Below, piece by piece: positions 45,801 through 55,516 of a stretch of DNA of 64,000 nt. Each line of letters opens with the position of its first letter. The stretch's first letter is position 1. Under the pieces are notes generated by a model that was not told the origin of the DNA, did no database searches, and was given only the letters and a program-made list of their open reading frames with translations. Source of the DNA: Microglena sp. YARC. Lineage: Eukaryota > Chlorophyta > Chlorophyceae > Chlamydomonadales > Chlamydomonadaceae. A program made the position numbers and the translations under genes. The stretch lies in NCBI GenBank assembly GCA_022414725.1, contig CM039464.1:31079109-31143108 (forward strand), in the 5' to 3' direction.

Positions 45801-48800
45801 CAAGCTCATGATACGGTCTGATATAGTGGATTGGATTGTTACATGGTATTTCAGCCATCTCTGGGCTGCCCAAATTCTTCCAATGCAAAGTCCCCTCGTG
45901 CGGCACCCACAGAAACCAGGGGGTGAAAAGTAAATTAAAAACAAACAAAACAACTAAGTGGGTTAGACAATTTGAAGGTTAGATAGCGTGCTATTTATTT
46001 ATTTGTGTCTTTCTTTCTTTCTTTATTTCTTTCTTTATTTCTTTATTTATTTATTTATTTATTTATTTATTCATTTATTTAATTAACCCGGTGTATTGAT
46101 TTAAAGTGCCCTACATGCACATCAGGTTGCACGTGCTCGACAAGAAGGAATGGGGTCAAGGAATGTGAGGGTTGAATGCCTCTTTAGCTACCCCTGGACT
46201 GTAACAACATTCATGTACAAAGGTCTGATGGACTGATACAACAAAGGTGAAAAGTCATGTTTCTTCTTAGTGTCCTACATGCACTACAGGTTGCACGTGC
46301 TCGACAAGAAGGAATGGGGTCAAGAAATAACCCCTACCTGCACTGCAGGTTGCACGTGCTTGACCAAAAGTAATGGGAGGTTTGAAGGCCTATTCAGCTA
46401 CCCCTGGACTGTAACAACGTACATACAATGTATTTATTTTTAGTTTTCTACCTGCACTGCAGGTTGCACGTGCTCGTCAAGAAGGGCAGCGAGTCGTTGG
46501 TGAGCCAGTGGTCAGTGGCTTGGCCTTGAATGAAAGCTGGATGTGGCACCCTGACTTCGATGTTGCTGCAAGATATGTGATGAGTCCCCCCATTCGCTCT
46601 GCAGAGCATGGCGTCGCTCTGAAAAAGGTGCGCAAGCATGCCATGCATCATAAATAAATAAATAAATCTTGCGCAGAACCACATAATGTAGGTATACTTA
46701 TAGGTCAGCCTTGATTAACAATAGCTCCTGCATCCTTTTGTACACAAATAAATATAGTCATGATCTGTTGCATTTGGGCAACATTGCACCAGTCTCCTCC
46801 ACTTTGTTTTTCCAGCTTCTGTAGGTCCAGCTGCGTAACAAAAGTTGCGACACAAGCCTGATTTTAGACGTAGCACAGTAAAGGGCGGAGCACGAAGTGC
46901 GGATCTTGGGGGGGGGGGGGGGGGGGGGGAAGCGCGTTGCACTGGGGTCGCATCGAGTCGCTCATATTGCGGGGCGTTGTTCACAACAAAAACTTGTCTC
47001 CTCAGTGGGAAGTTCATGTCATGCCATGCGTGACACGCACTGATGCTACTGATTTTGCTGCCTGGATGGTATGGTTTAATTCCCTTTAGACTTGTAGGAT
47101 ACCCCTGCACGGTAAATACGCCTAACATTTAAAATGTAACATTATTATGAGCTGCCACAGGACGTGAGATTGAGGGAACCCTCCCGTTTGCATGCATGTG
47201 TACATACTGGAGAATGGCTACCATGTTGGGTTTATTTCACTCTTCAACCACTGTGCACTGTAGCATGTCGTGTAGCCCATCCATTAAAGCTTAACCCTAT
47301 GCTCTTCAAGCAGTACGCACCGTGTTGTGTTGCCTATCTCTCATATTCTTATCCCATGCTCTCCTACCACTTCACCAGGCCCTTGCAACAATGTCCTCCA
47401 GCTTTTGGCCACTGACCAAGCCGTCTTCAGCTCGACACTTGACCCCATGCTATCTTTTACCATAATGCACCATAGTAGGTTGTGTTGCCTATCCTTCAAA
47501 TGATAATCCCACGCTCTCCAACCAAGATCCACTGTAGGGTGCTGCGTTGCCTACCTCTTGCATGTTTACCCCCACACTATTCAACCAGAACGCGCTGTGA
47601 TACGTTGCCTATCTCCCAAATGCTAACTCCACACTCTCCTACCACTTCACCAGGCCCTTGCAAACAATGCCCTCCAGCTTGTGGCCACCGATTATGCCAT
47701 GTGTATCTCAACACAACAGGCAAACAAACGCAATGATGACCAACGCTCTTCGCCGTGTCAAGTTGCTCATCACTGCTATTCCCACGCTCTCCAACAACTG
47801 CACCAGGCCCTTGCAACAATGTCCTCCAGCTTTTGGCCACTGATCAAGACGTCTTCAACTTAACACTTGACCCCATGCTCTTTAATCAGTAAGCACCGTA
47901 GCGCGCTACATTATCTATGTTTCAACTTCTAATCCCACGCTCTCCTACCACTTCACCAGGCCCTTGCAAATAATGTCCTTCAGCTTGTGGCCACTGACCA
48001 TGCTGTATTCAACTCGACACAAAAGTCAAACGGGCGTAACGACTTCCGTCTAATCCCCAATGGCGTTAACGGCATTGAGGAGAGGATGCACGTGGTTTGG
48101 GATGAGATGGTGAACTCAGGTAGGGTGTGGCTGTGATATTGAATAAATGAATATAAAGCACGCCTTATTGCAAGGCATGAAGTTGAGTGGGCAGATCGTA
48201 TGCTTGCACTGGGGCCAACCACCAACATCACGTGGTTGGGGACGAGATTGCTAACTCATGTAGGGTGTGGCTGTGATTGTGAATAAACGAATATATAGCA
48301 AGGCATGAGGTTGAGGGGGCAGATCTTATGCTTGCACTGGGGCCAACAACCAATATAACAAGGTTGGGGATTTGGTGGCTAACTTAGGTAGGGTGTGGCT
48401 GTGTGAGTGAATACAGGAATATATAGTATGCCTATATAGTATTGCAAGGCATGAGGTTGAGGGGGCAAATCATGTGCTTGCACTGGGGGCAACCACCAAC
48501 ATCACGTGCTTTGGGGTGAGATGGTGAACTCAGTAGGAGTGTGTGGCTGTTAGCGTGAATACATGAATATATAGTAAGCCTTATTACGAGGTGTGAATTG
48601 AGGGGGCCAGCCCGTTTGCTTGCACTGGGGCCAACCACCAACATCATGTGGTCTGGGATGAGATGGTCGACTCAGGTAGGGTGTGGTTGTGAGAGTGAAT
48701 AAATGAATAAAAAGTACGCCTCATTGCAAGGCATGAGGTTGAGGGGGCAGATCGGTTGCTTGCACTGGGGCCAACCACCAACATCCCGCACTCAGGGGAT

Positions 48801-51800
48801 GAGATGGTCGACTCAGGTAGGGTGTGGCTATACCAGTGAACTGGAGAGTTGCTAAAGCAACAACCACACCAGCTGCCCAATGTGAATTAGAATTCCCCCC
48901 TCTGCTGCATGTCTCATGTGGGTATAAGACTATGTTTGAACGACAACCACAGCTGTTTCCCACTTCAAAATATGAGTTGGCTATTCTCCTGCAGGTCTCA
49001 TGTCAATGCAAGACTATGTCAAATCATCCAGTGCAGTTGCTGCAAACAATAAATGTGTATTGTCCCTTCACCTGCAGGTCTCATGTCGGCTGACCAATTT
49101 GAAATATGTCGTGTCACCTCTGCTGAATGTCTCATGTCAGTACATGACTACGCTCGAGCGACTAGCACAGCTGCTGCAAACTTTAAATATGCCTTGTCCA
49201 TTCTGCCCAATTTAAATATGTCTTGTCCCTTCTGCTGCAGGTCTCATGTCGGTACAAGACTACGTCCGAGTGACTAGCACAGCTGCAGCCCAAATCTTCA
49301 ATGTCTATCCCAGGAAGGGGTATCTGGCACCTGGTGAGTTCCAAGATGTTTGCCACGGTGCTGCGTTTGCTATTGTATATATTTTACTTTCCAGGGGTAG
49401 TCAGTAGGCTAAAGTCCCTTTATCAGAGTAGGCACCTGGCACCACCTAGTAGCCACCTGGTGAGTTTCAAGTTGTTTCTATGATGATGATGATGATGATG
49501 ATTACATTTTTGTCCTGGTGCCCTACTAGACTCCAAATATGTCCTCGGCTTGACAGAGTCAAGGGGGGCTTATGAACATTATTGCACAAAGAAGAAAAGA
49601 ATAAAACAGTCTATGGTGCTACGTTTTGTGCTGCAAGCATGCTATTGTCCAAAACTCCAATGTCTATCCCAGGAAGAGGCACCTGACACCTAATAAGTTC
49701 CAAGATGTTTGCCACAATGCTGCGTTTGCTGTTGTATGTATTTCACTGCCCAGGAGTAGCCTAGTAAGCTAAATGCTTATCCCAGGAAAAGTCACTGGGC
49801 ACCTGGTGAGTTCCAAGATGTTTGACATGGCGCCGCATTGACTAATACACAATACAAAACACACGCATGCTAATGACTCATGGTTAGCCAGGCAGTCTGA
49901 GCGAGGAAGAGGTACCTAGCAGTGGGTGATTTTTGAAAGGTTTACCATGATGCCGCATTTACTGATGCACGATAAACACCACGAGCATGGTGATGACTAA
50001 TGGTTTGCTGCCGCAGCCTAGCAGTCTGAGTGAGAAAGGGGTACATGACAGCAGGTGAGTTCTGAGATGTTTGCTGGGAGAAAGGGGTACATGGCAGCGG
50101 GTGAGTTTTAAGACGTTAAGCAGGGTAGAACATACTGGTCGGTATTGTGGTATTGCCAATTTTGAGGTCAGTAAACTGCAGACCCAAATTTGGTCCTACG
50201 GTTTTCCCGTAAATTTCTGTCAAGTCCCTTGCGGTATGCACGGACCAGTTATGAAAAAGAGTTACGGTAAGACCAACAGGAATCCGTTATCTTGATCTGG
50301 ATTTGCGGTATCTGACAATGTTAGCCATGGTGCCGCGTTTGATGCTGTCTGTATGTTTCTGTCCAGGGGTAGCCAACTCTGTGCTATAGTGCACAATCAC
50401 TATATGTATGTATGTTTCTGTCCAGAGGTAGCCAAATGCGATAAAGCAACTTGTCCAACCTTGGTTTTTGCGTAAAACACCCTGTTGATAATAATGCTTG
50501 CTTGCATTCTTGATTTCTGTGTCTCTTCTGTATACAATTAGTGCTGATAGCAATGCTTGGTTGCTGCAATCTTGTTTGCTTGCTGCAATCTTGCCCCTTT
50601 TTTTTAGATTTGTTAGAAACATCCTCCTGGATGTTGTGGAGCGGGCTTGTCTTGGGCCAACAATGGCCTGTAAGTGGAAATTCAATGTAATGGCAGTGTG
50701 CTTCAGTCTTGGCGGATCTGGACATAAGGGATATGCTAATTTATGACTTGCCCCACCTCAAAAAATCAAGAAACAATTACAGTACGCTACAGCAATACAG
50801 CGATACATCAACACAGCAATACAGCAATACAGAGATACAGCAATGCACTTATACTGAAAATCCAATTTAAATTTTGAATTTCACCTGCTTGTGCAGGGAG
50901 TGACGCTGACATCATTGTCTTGGATCCCAATGAGATTCACACGATATCAGCGGCTACCCACCACAGCCGCATGGACTCAAACGTGTTCGAGGGGCGCACA
51001 ATCAAGGGCAAGGTGGGTGTACATAGGGAGGGAATTCCTGGTGTACTTGTCCCGGGGACGTCAGCCCCCCACTTCAGTTACTATTTTTCGAACTGGTTAA
51101 CTGGGGGCTAACTTCCCCACTATGGTGTAATTGACTTCAATGGGATAGTATGACCCCGGGTCCTCTGTCTTTCCTTGGATGATTCGTTGGGGATCAGTTC
51201 ATACAGCTTTAATAATATTTTATCCCATCTGGATGATTTGGAATTAATCTGAATTCCTTTTTTTATTGACTGGATTTTCACCCCAGGAAGTGGAACCCCG
51301 TGCATAAAACAGGGCCCACCGGGGATTTTGACAGAATACAAGATTTCATACCCATCATTGGGTGTGACAGCGCCTCTCCTGGCTGGGGAGGGTGCAGAGA
51401 AGAGTGGGGGCGGGCTGAAAAGTAAGCAGAATAAGAAAGAGAAGAACAGAACTATCCGGGAGCTCATGCGCTTCCGCTTCATCGGAAAACTGGTGGCTAT
51501 AAGACTTCAATTGCCCACCCTCATACCCAATTTCATACCCACCAGCGATCGCCTAAAGTCCTTGGTTGGTATTGTTTGCATTTGTACATGCACCGGCATT
51601 TGCATGATGCTTGGCATCAACTCGAGGATGAAACCCTAAACCCTAAACTTGGGGGCCCTTGTGCACTTGGAACCAAATTGTAAAATTCGCTGTTTCATTT
51701 TTGGGAGCTAGCTAGTGCGTCTGAAAGTTGACATTACGGGCATTTCAATGCTGCTAAAAACTTTTGGCTAGATCCATTTGCTGGCTGTTGAACCTGGAAC

Positions 51801-52633
51801 CTGTCAAATTCACTGTTTCATGTTTGGGCAGCTCCTTTTCCCCGACTTTGGGTCAAACCTGAGGCTAGCTGGTGCGTCTGAAAGTTGACATTACGGGCAT
51901 TTCAATGCTACTGAAGCGGTATTCGAAATCCATTCCCTAGCTGTTAAACCTGGAACCTGTCAAATTCACTGTTTTATTTTTTGGGCTACGCATAGCAGCT
52001 TCTAGGCAGCTCCTTTCCCCCGTCCTTGGGCCAAACCTGAAGCTAGCCAGTGTGTCTAAAAGTTGATATTATGGGCATTTAAATGGAACTGGAAGCTTTG
52101 GGCTGGACCCAAAGGCTGACTGTGGGAGCTGGCTGTAAGCTGGCATTCGTAGCCCAAACATGAAAAAGTGGTCGAATTGGGAATCTCAGCTAAATTGGGA
52201 ATTTCTGGACTGTTTCCTTTTTGAGATCAAACCTTTCCGCCGGATGCCTGATTAAGCAGTTCTTATTAGTTGTTGTGAGCGAGGCTTAATTCCATGCTGA
52301 TTTAAATACTATCAGGTCGGTATCCATACCTAATATTATATACCGGTATATATAATTTGTATAATATCACATAATATACACTTTGTTTAATGGTCCCATC
52401 CCCCTTGCTCCCAGGTGGTGGTCACAGTTAGCCGAGGCCGAGTTCTGTGGGAGGGTGGCAAGCTGCTCGCCACGGAGGGAAGCAGCCGCTACATCCCCTT
52501 GCCTGCCTTTGGCCCTCTTTATGATGGCCTTGACATCCGGGGAGCTCAGCAGGAAAAAAAATGGAATGCAGATAATCTGGCTGTTCATATGGAGGGAGCT
52601 GGCGGTGCCAAGAGTAGCAAAGATGAGCTCTAG
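37343..52633 (+). CDS. PYD2: Dihydropyrimidinase, plant type, with signal peptide and C-terminal KDEL
   Basis: Hydrolyses 5,6-dihydrouracil/dihydrothymine to N-carbamoyl-beta-amino acids, the second step of reductive pyrimidine breakdown. Twelve exons with GT/AG borders and matching phases: 37343-37423, 37552-37763, 39576-39672, 40774-40839, 42589-42657, 43740-43814, 45305-45505, 46463-46627, 47960-48119, 49241-49333, 50897-51012, 52415-52633; 517 residues, the usual family length. Metal ligands are all visible: HTH (H80, H82), the lysine that is carboxylated in the family in INSFK (K169), VHAENGD (H202), VVHVMS (H258) and ATDHAVF (D335). This is an active enzyme by sequence, not a CRMP-like relative. 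The ATG follows an in-frame TGA at 37322 and opens a hydrophobic signal peptide (core IATVVIAVQLAAQVAA). The protein ends SSKDEL, so I infer retention in the ER lumen. Plant dihydropyrimidinase is also reported to enter the secretory pathway. Introns are crowded with copies of exon edges (separate entries). The 5' neighbour is a divergent D-amino-acid oxidase. Small border shifts remain possible, for example one residue near the exon 4/5 junction. Confidence 0.94.
38500..39575 (+). repeat. Copies of dihydropyrimidinase exon 2 and exon 3 edges in intron 2
   Basis: Around 38667-38722 a decayed copy of exon 2 (GGGTCGACCCGCATACGCAT, then ATGCCCTTCATGG) appears, and intron-2 start sequence recurs near 38540-38580. 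Toward the acceptor, TGTYRTCAGCAGYGACCAAG-type copies of exon 3 start at about 39005 and 39165; the first is expanded into a (CAG)n run. Confidence 0.75.
40840..41960 (+). repeat. Minisatellite carrying copies of dihydropyrimidinase exon 4 end plus donor
   Basis: Directly after exon 4, units of about 100 bp repeat. Nine of them contain the last 22 nt of the exon (TGTCACC.AGTGGAATGAG) followed by the donor-like GGTGGGGCG. Exon copies begin near 41071, 41172, 41279, 41380, 41487, 41581, 41682, 41785 and 41879. Each unit ends with an AAATAAATAA run and a CGCCTTATGA-GAGGC segment taken from dispersed repeat family 2. The array therefore offers about nine decoy 5' splice sites inside intron 4. Confidence 0.9.
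42308..42435 (-). mobile_element. tRNA-like SINE in dihydropyrimidinase intron 4
   Basis: Reading the - strand: an A-box-like GGCTCAATGGTAGAGG, then a B-box-like GGGGTTCAAAT, then the tail CTACCGCTGTAAGACAGGGC and CACCAGGCGTTATCAC shared with 33480-33545. Confidence 0.5.
42658..42810 (+). repeat. Copies of dihydropyrimidinase exon 5 end plus donor
   Basis: The last bases of exon 5 with its donor (TTCATGGCTTACAAG then GTRATT) recur at about 42672, 42713, 42741 and 42781, separated by 25-40 bp of intron-like sequence. The last two keep an intact AAG/GT border. Confidence 0.85.
43045..43739 (+). repeat. Three upstream copies of dihydropyrimidinase exon 6 acceptor and 5' half
   Basis: CCTAG plus exon sequence (GGAGC.TTGATGGTGTCTG, GAGCTGGTAGAGGGCTTTT) recurs at 43049, 43242 and 43546 before the true exon at 43740. 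Spacing is 190-300 bp, with a shared filler containing CCACCTGACCAGCT. Copies break up before the exon end (for example CGCTGAGAAT), so they are not complete exons. Confidence 0.88.
43815..44345 (+). repeat. Four downstream copies of dihydropyrimidinase exon 6 3' half and donor
   Basis: After exon 6 the sequence GAGCTGATAGAGGGTTTTTC, ATGTAAAGAACTGGGCGCC, ATGCCTCAG and GTATGT recurs about every 120 bp. Donor-like borders are at 43969, 44091 and 44339; one copy near 44200 lacks the border. Copies contain stops such as GATGTAAAG. Confidence 0.88.
44411..45304 (+). repeat. Four copies of dihydropyrimidinase exon 7 acceptor and 5' part, period 189 bp
   Basis: Copies of the exon encoding VHAENGDAVAWGQEQMVAKG start at 44416, 44605, 44928 and 45117, before the true exon at 45305. 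Each keeps about 130 nt of exon then passes into a shared tail encoding SYFLFDVTQ-like sequence. The next copy's acceptor lies at the end of that tail. Three copies retain GCAG or ACAG; the third has GCAA. Copy 2 has an in-frame TAA. Between copies 2 and 3 (about 44755-44900) there is a foreign segment. Confidence 0.92.
46085..46462 (+). repeat. Three copies of dihydropyrimidinase exon 8 acceptor and 5' edge alternating with family 1 repeat
   Basis: CTACATGCAC-CAG plus GTTGCACGTGCTCGACAAGA recurs at 46126, 46290 and 46349, before the true exon at 46463. Two of the gaps contain a family 1 core (AGCTACCCCTGGACTGTAAC, at 46187 and 46398). The order is target copy, short element, target copy. Confidence 0.88.
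47365..47959 (+). repeat. Three upstream copies of dihydropyrimidinase exon 9 acceptor and 5' part
   Basis: TTCACCAG plus GCCCTTGCAA.AATGTCCT and CAGCTTNTGGCCACTGA recurs at 47379, 47654 and 47807, before the true exon at 47960. The last two spacings are both 153 bp. The second copy is the longest, reaching about 90 nt into the exon. Confidence 0.9.
48120..48850 (+). repeat. Five downstream copies of dihydropyrimidinase exon 9 end and donor, alternating with family 2 repeat
   Basis: GGATGAGATGGTGAACTCAG plus GTAGGGTGTGGCTGTGA recurs with borders near 48260, 48387, 48532, 48676 and 48817. Between copies lies the same dispersed repeat each time: a TGAATAAATGAATATA run, GCCTTATTGCAAGGCATGAG, then GCTTGCACTGGGGCCAACCA. 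The final CCACCAACATCACGTGG runs straight back into exon sequence. Confidence 0.92.
48905..49240 (+). repeat. Four upstream copies of dihydropyrimidinase exon 10 acceptor and 5' part
   Basis: CTGCAG plus GTCTCATGTC-GTACAAGACTA recurs at 48911, 48995, 49078 and 49129, before the true exon at 49241. Copies 1 and 4 have lost the AG (GCAT, GAAT). Copy 4 keeps ACTAGCACAGCTGC of the exon. Confidence 0.88.
49334..50130 (+). repeat. Downstream copies of dihydropyrimidinase exon 10 end and donor
   Basis: TATCCCAGGAAG-GG and CACCTGGTGAGTTCCAAGATG recur near 49435, 49670, 49780-49810, 49905-49930, 50030-50060 and 50080-50110 in increasingly decayed form. Family 1 cores (TTCCAGGGGTAGTCAGTAGG near 49390, CCCAGGAGTAGCC near 49748) lie between the first copies. 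Confidence 0.82.
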
Positions 52634-55115
52634 ATCGACGCTGGTAGTCTTGGAGTGTTTAGTTCCTTTCGTGAAGCATATCCATTCTCCCATCTTTGGG
52701 GTCACCGTGATGGGCTGAAAAAACTGCTCCAGGGTTGTTCAAAACGTTACGTCACACGTCGAGGGATACAGATAGATCCTTCACAATCGCAGACTGTGGA
52801 GGATCTGTTACGTTGCGAATATACATGTTGGCTCGTTTAATATGAATATTGACCCGTGGAACGCAGATTTGGGTTCGTGTAGTCGTGTGTGTATTTGTAC
52901 AATTCAGGGGTAGCCAGATAAAGTAGATGGACTTGCCCTACTCGTGAACTCGTGAAACTTAGATTGTTAAGTGCCCTTGAATAACCCTGACCCACTCACC
53001 TGAGGAGTGAAGGGGTTGAAAGGAAACAAAACTCCAAACAGTTGGACGATAAGAACAATGTGTACAAAGTAGCGAGATTCAAGTGCGGCATTCGACTTGA
53101 AAATGAAATTGAGAAGAGCTCTCGATACACATGGCCCGACCAATACCATATAGGTGATGTAGTGCTTACATCAGCTACGCTACTATACGGGATGGACACA
53201 TTTGGTATCGGCAAATGAGTTGTATCGACAAGGGTTGTTCTCGCCATTGCATAGGTCGGCATAGGCCAACCAACGACCAACTTGTACCCGGGAAGAAGAC
53301 GGTCGGTGATTAATTAGGGTTGTTGTATGATGACTTTTGATGTGTGCATAATTGGAAATTGATTAAGAAAAATGAAAATGTTACGCTTTTGCACTGGGCG
53401 TGAGGATGAAGGAACCTTCCCCTTCCTTGCACTGGGGAATAGTTCATGTTGGTTTTGCTTTCGCAGACCGCTATTGCGCCTGAGTTCGGACTACCGGGCA
53501 ACTTTTGATGTGCGATTTATCAATTATGATGCGCGATTGATGCATTACACTCTTCTGCCTCATGGTTAATGGTTCATGCACTCATGCTTAGGGAGCTCCG
53601 CCCAGTACCATTTGCATAATCGTCATCGGCGACGGGTGCGCAAGTGGATACTGCTCGTTTCTCTTCAGAGTGCTTACCCGATCTCTTTCACGAGAATTCT
53701 CCAAGCATTGCAATTTGGAAGGATTTTACTTAAGCAGGGTCAGCGGAAAATAATATCTGACTATCGGCAGATCTTTGATAAGGATTCAAGAGAATGCCGT
53801 GCTTGCATTCACAATTTTTAACTTGTACTCCGTCCTTTGCTCTACGGCAAGTCAGGTAGTTGGTGCCAGAGCTCGTCCCGTATTTTTGAAGATCACGATC
53901 AATTGAGGCACACCGGTAGTAATTTTAAAATATCTCATAATCTTATCAACGTGCAATACCTAGAGTGTTAGATTTGTAGGCCTCAAAAATTAGTAACAAA
54001 ATTAATTAAAATTGATGAAGCGTAATACAGACACAATTGTTTGCTTGAAGAGAGGCTGGGACATGGAAGACTCAATCCCCCACTCAGAATGTTGTGGCGC
54101 AGGTTTTTGTTGTAATGTCGGACGAAGCAATCCAAATGCTAAATTTAATATCTACTCATACTTTCTCTACTCAAGTGCATGGGTCTGGTCACGATCTCGA
54201 TTCCTTTAAAGGATGGAAATATCTTATACAAATTATAAAACAATGTGACAAGAATGGCAGTATGGCACATTTAAATTATCATCCCATTTTCACTGTAGTA
54301 GCATTAACTTTAGGTTCACGTCGGTAAAACGATTGTTTGGGGTTCAGTGCATCACTGATTTTTCGTGTTAGCCCCTCCTTTTTCGGTTGTGCAAGTTCCT
54401 TAAGCATATTTGGCCTACCCCTGAACTGTAACATACACTCACGGTCAGAATCCTATTCGGGCACTTTCCAGAATGTCCAAATCTTATCCCAGGTTTATAT
54501 GGACACTGATTATTCAGGTGACCGGAAATTATCCGATTTGTCCGAACAATTTATAGGCAATATTTATCTAGATAATATACAGATAATATTATAATTTACA
54601 TTACAACAGGTAATCAGTACATCAGCACATTACTACATTAGTACCCGTGTCCGGGTAGTAGTTCAATATTCTGATTGCAGTACCTCTTTGCATGCAGGGT
54701 CTTGAACATCATATAGGAGTAGTCAAAGCAATTGATGGCCAGACTCACGGTAGTATTCACAACATCATTAATATTCCAACTTGGACATTATTTCGCTCTA
54801 ATGGTTTATATATATTAATATTTAGATGTTGAATGAATGACGTACCGAATGACTGTTTACAAATGATTTAAGTCATATGATGGTGATCATGTGGTGATAA
54901 GGGTGATGGTGGGGAATTGGAGATGCTGACCCCCCAATCTGTTTTATATAATTGTTTGTAGTTATGAAAGGAATTTCACCCCAGGAATTGGGTCTCCCGA
55001 CACAAACCAGCGACACGGAGGAATCACAGTGTGTACTAGCTAGGTAGTGAAAGTCCAATATTTATAAAACATTGCACCACATTGCATGCACCAACAACTT
55101 TTCAAGGTCAATATA
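52634..55115. other. Region without a recognised gene
   Basis: Holds the 3' flank of the dihydropyrimidinase gene, a family 1 fragment near 52905, a full reverse family 1 copy at 54326-54435 and a segment at 54930-55025 shared with 5810-5935 (GGTCTCCYGACACAAACCAG). Only short unrecognised ORFs are present. Confidence 0.6.
54094..54327 (+). CDS. Doubtful ORF between the dihydropyrimidinase gene and the LINE
   Basis: A 77-residue frame after GCGCAG (VFVVMSDEAIQMLNLISTH, FKGWKYLIQIIKQCDKNG) has protein-like composition but AT-rich codons. It ends where a reverse family 1 repeat begins (54326). No domain recognised; it could be an exon of an unseen gene or old mobile DNA. Confidence 0.2.
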   Translation: MAQVFVVMSDEAIQMLNLISTHTFSTQVHGSGHDLDSFKGWKYLIQIIKQCDKNGSMAHLNYHPIFTVVALTLGSRR

Positions 55116-55238
55116 TGTCAACGGAGTGTTGAAAAGGTCGTAGAGGCAATGAGTCTGGGGAGGCACTCTAGAAAGAGAAATGGGACATTACAGCAGAGAG
55201 AGCGTAGCTATAAATACATTCTGTCAAGGGTATAGTTA
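55116..55238. repeat. Direct repeat copy next to the LINE 3' end
   Basis: This 123-bp segment starting TGTCAACGGAG matches 62995-63117 except for one base (ACATTCTG versus ACACTCTG). It abuts the TGTAA tail of the LINE exactly, the position expected of a target-site duplication. It is unusually long for one. Confidence 0.85.
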
Positions 55239-55516
55239 CATTACATTACATTACATTACATGTTAAAGTCTACTTGACACCGCGAGGGTGTATGAGACTC
55301 TGTTCTTTAAACAAAAAGAAAAAGCACCCACAAAGCAAAAAACCCCATTACATCAGGGGTGTGTCGAGGACAAACAAACCAAACTCCCAACCACCGTTTT
55401 GGTGGCGTAGGTATTAAACCCCTTAGAGCCGGACCCAGATCTCAACCACTTACAGTGGCGGAGGTAAGAAGCTAACAAATGAGAAGTCACAAGAAGAAGA
55501 AAAAAGGGATGATAAA

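Noticed and set aside
51328..51639. 103-codon ORF between exons 11 and 12 of dihydropyrimidinase
   Set aside because: Its end (CTGICMMLGINSRMKP) is encoded by a dispersed repeat also found at 6023-6090; no exon borders or homology.
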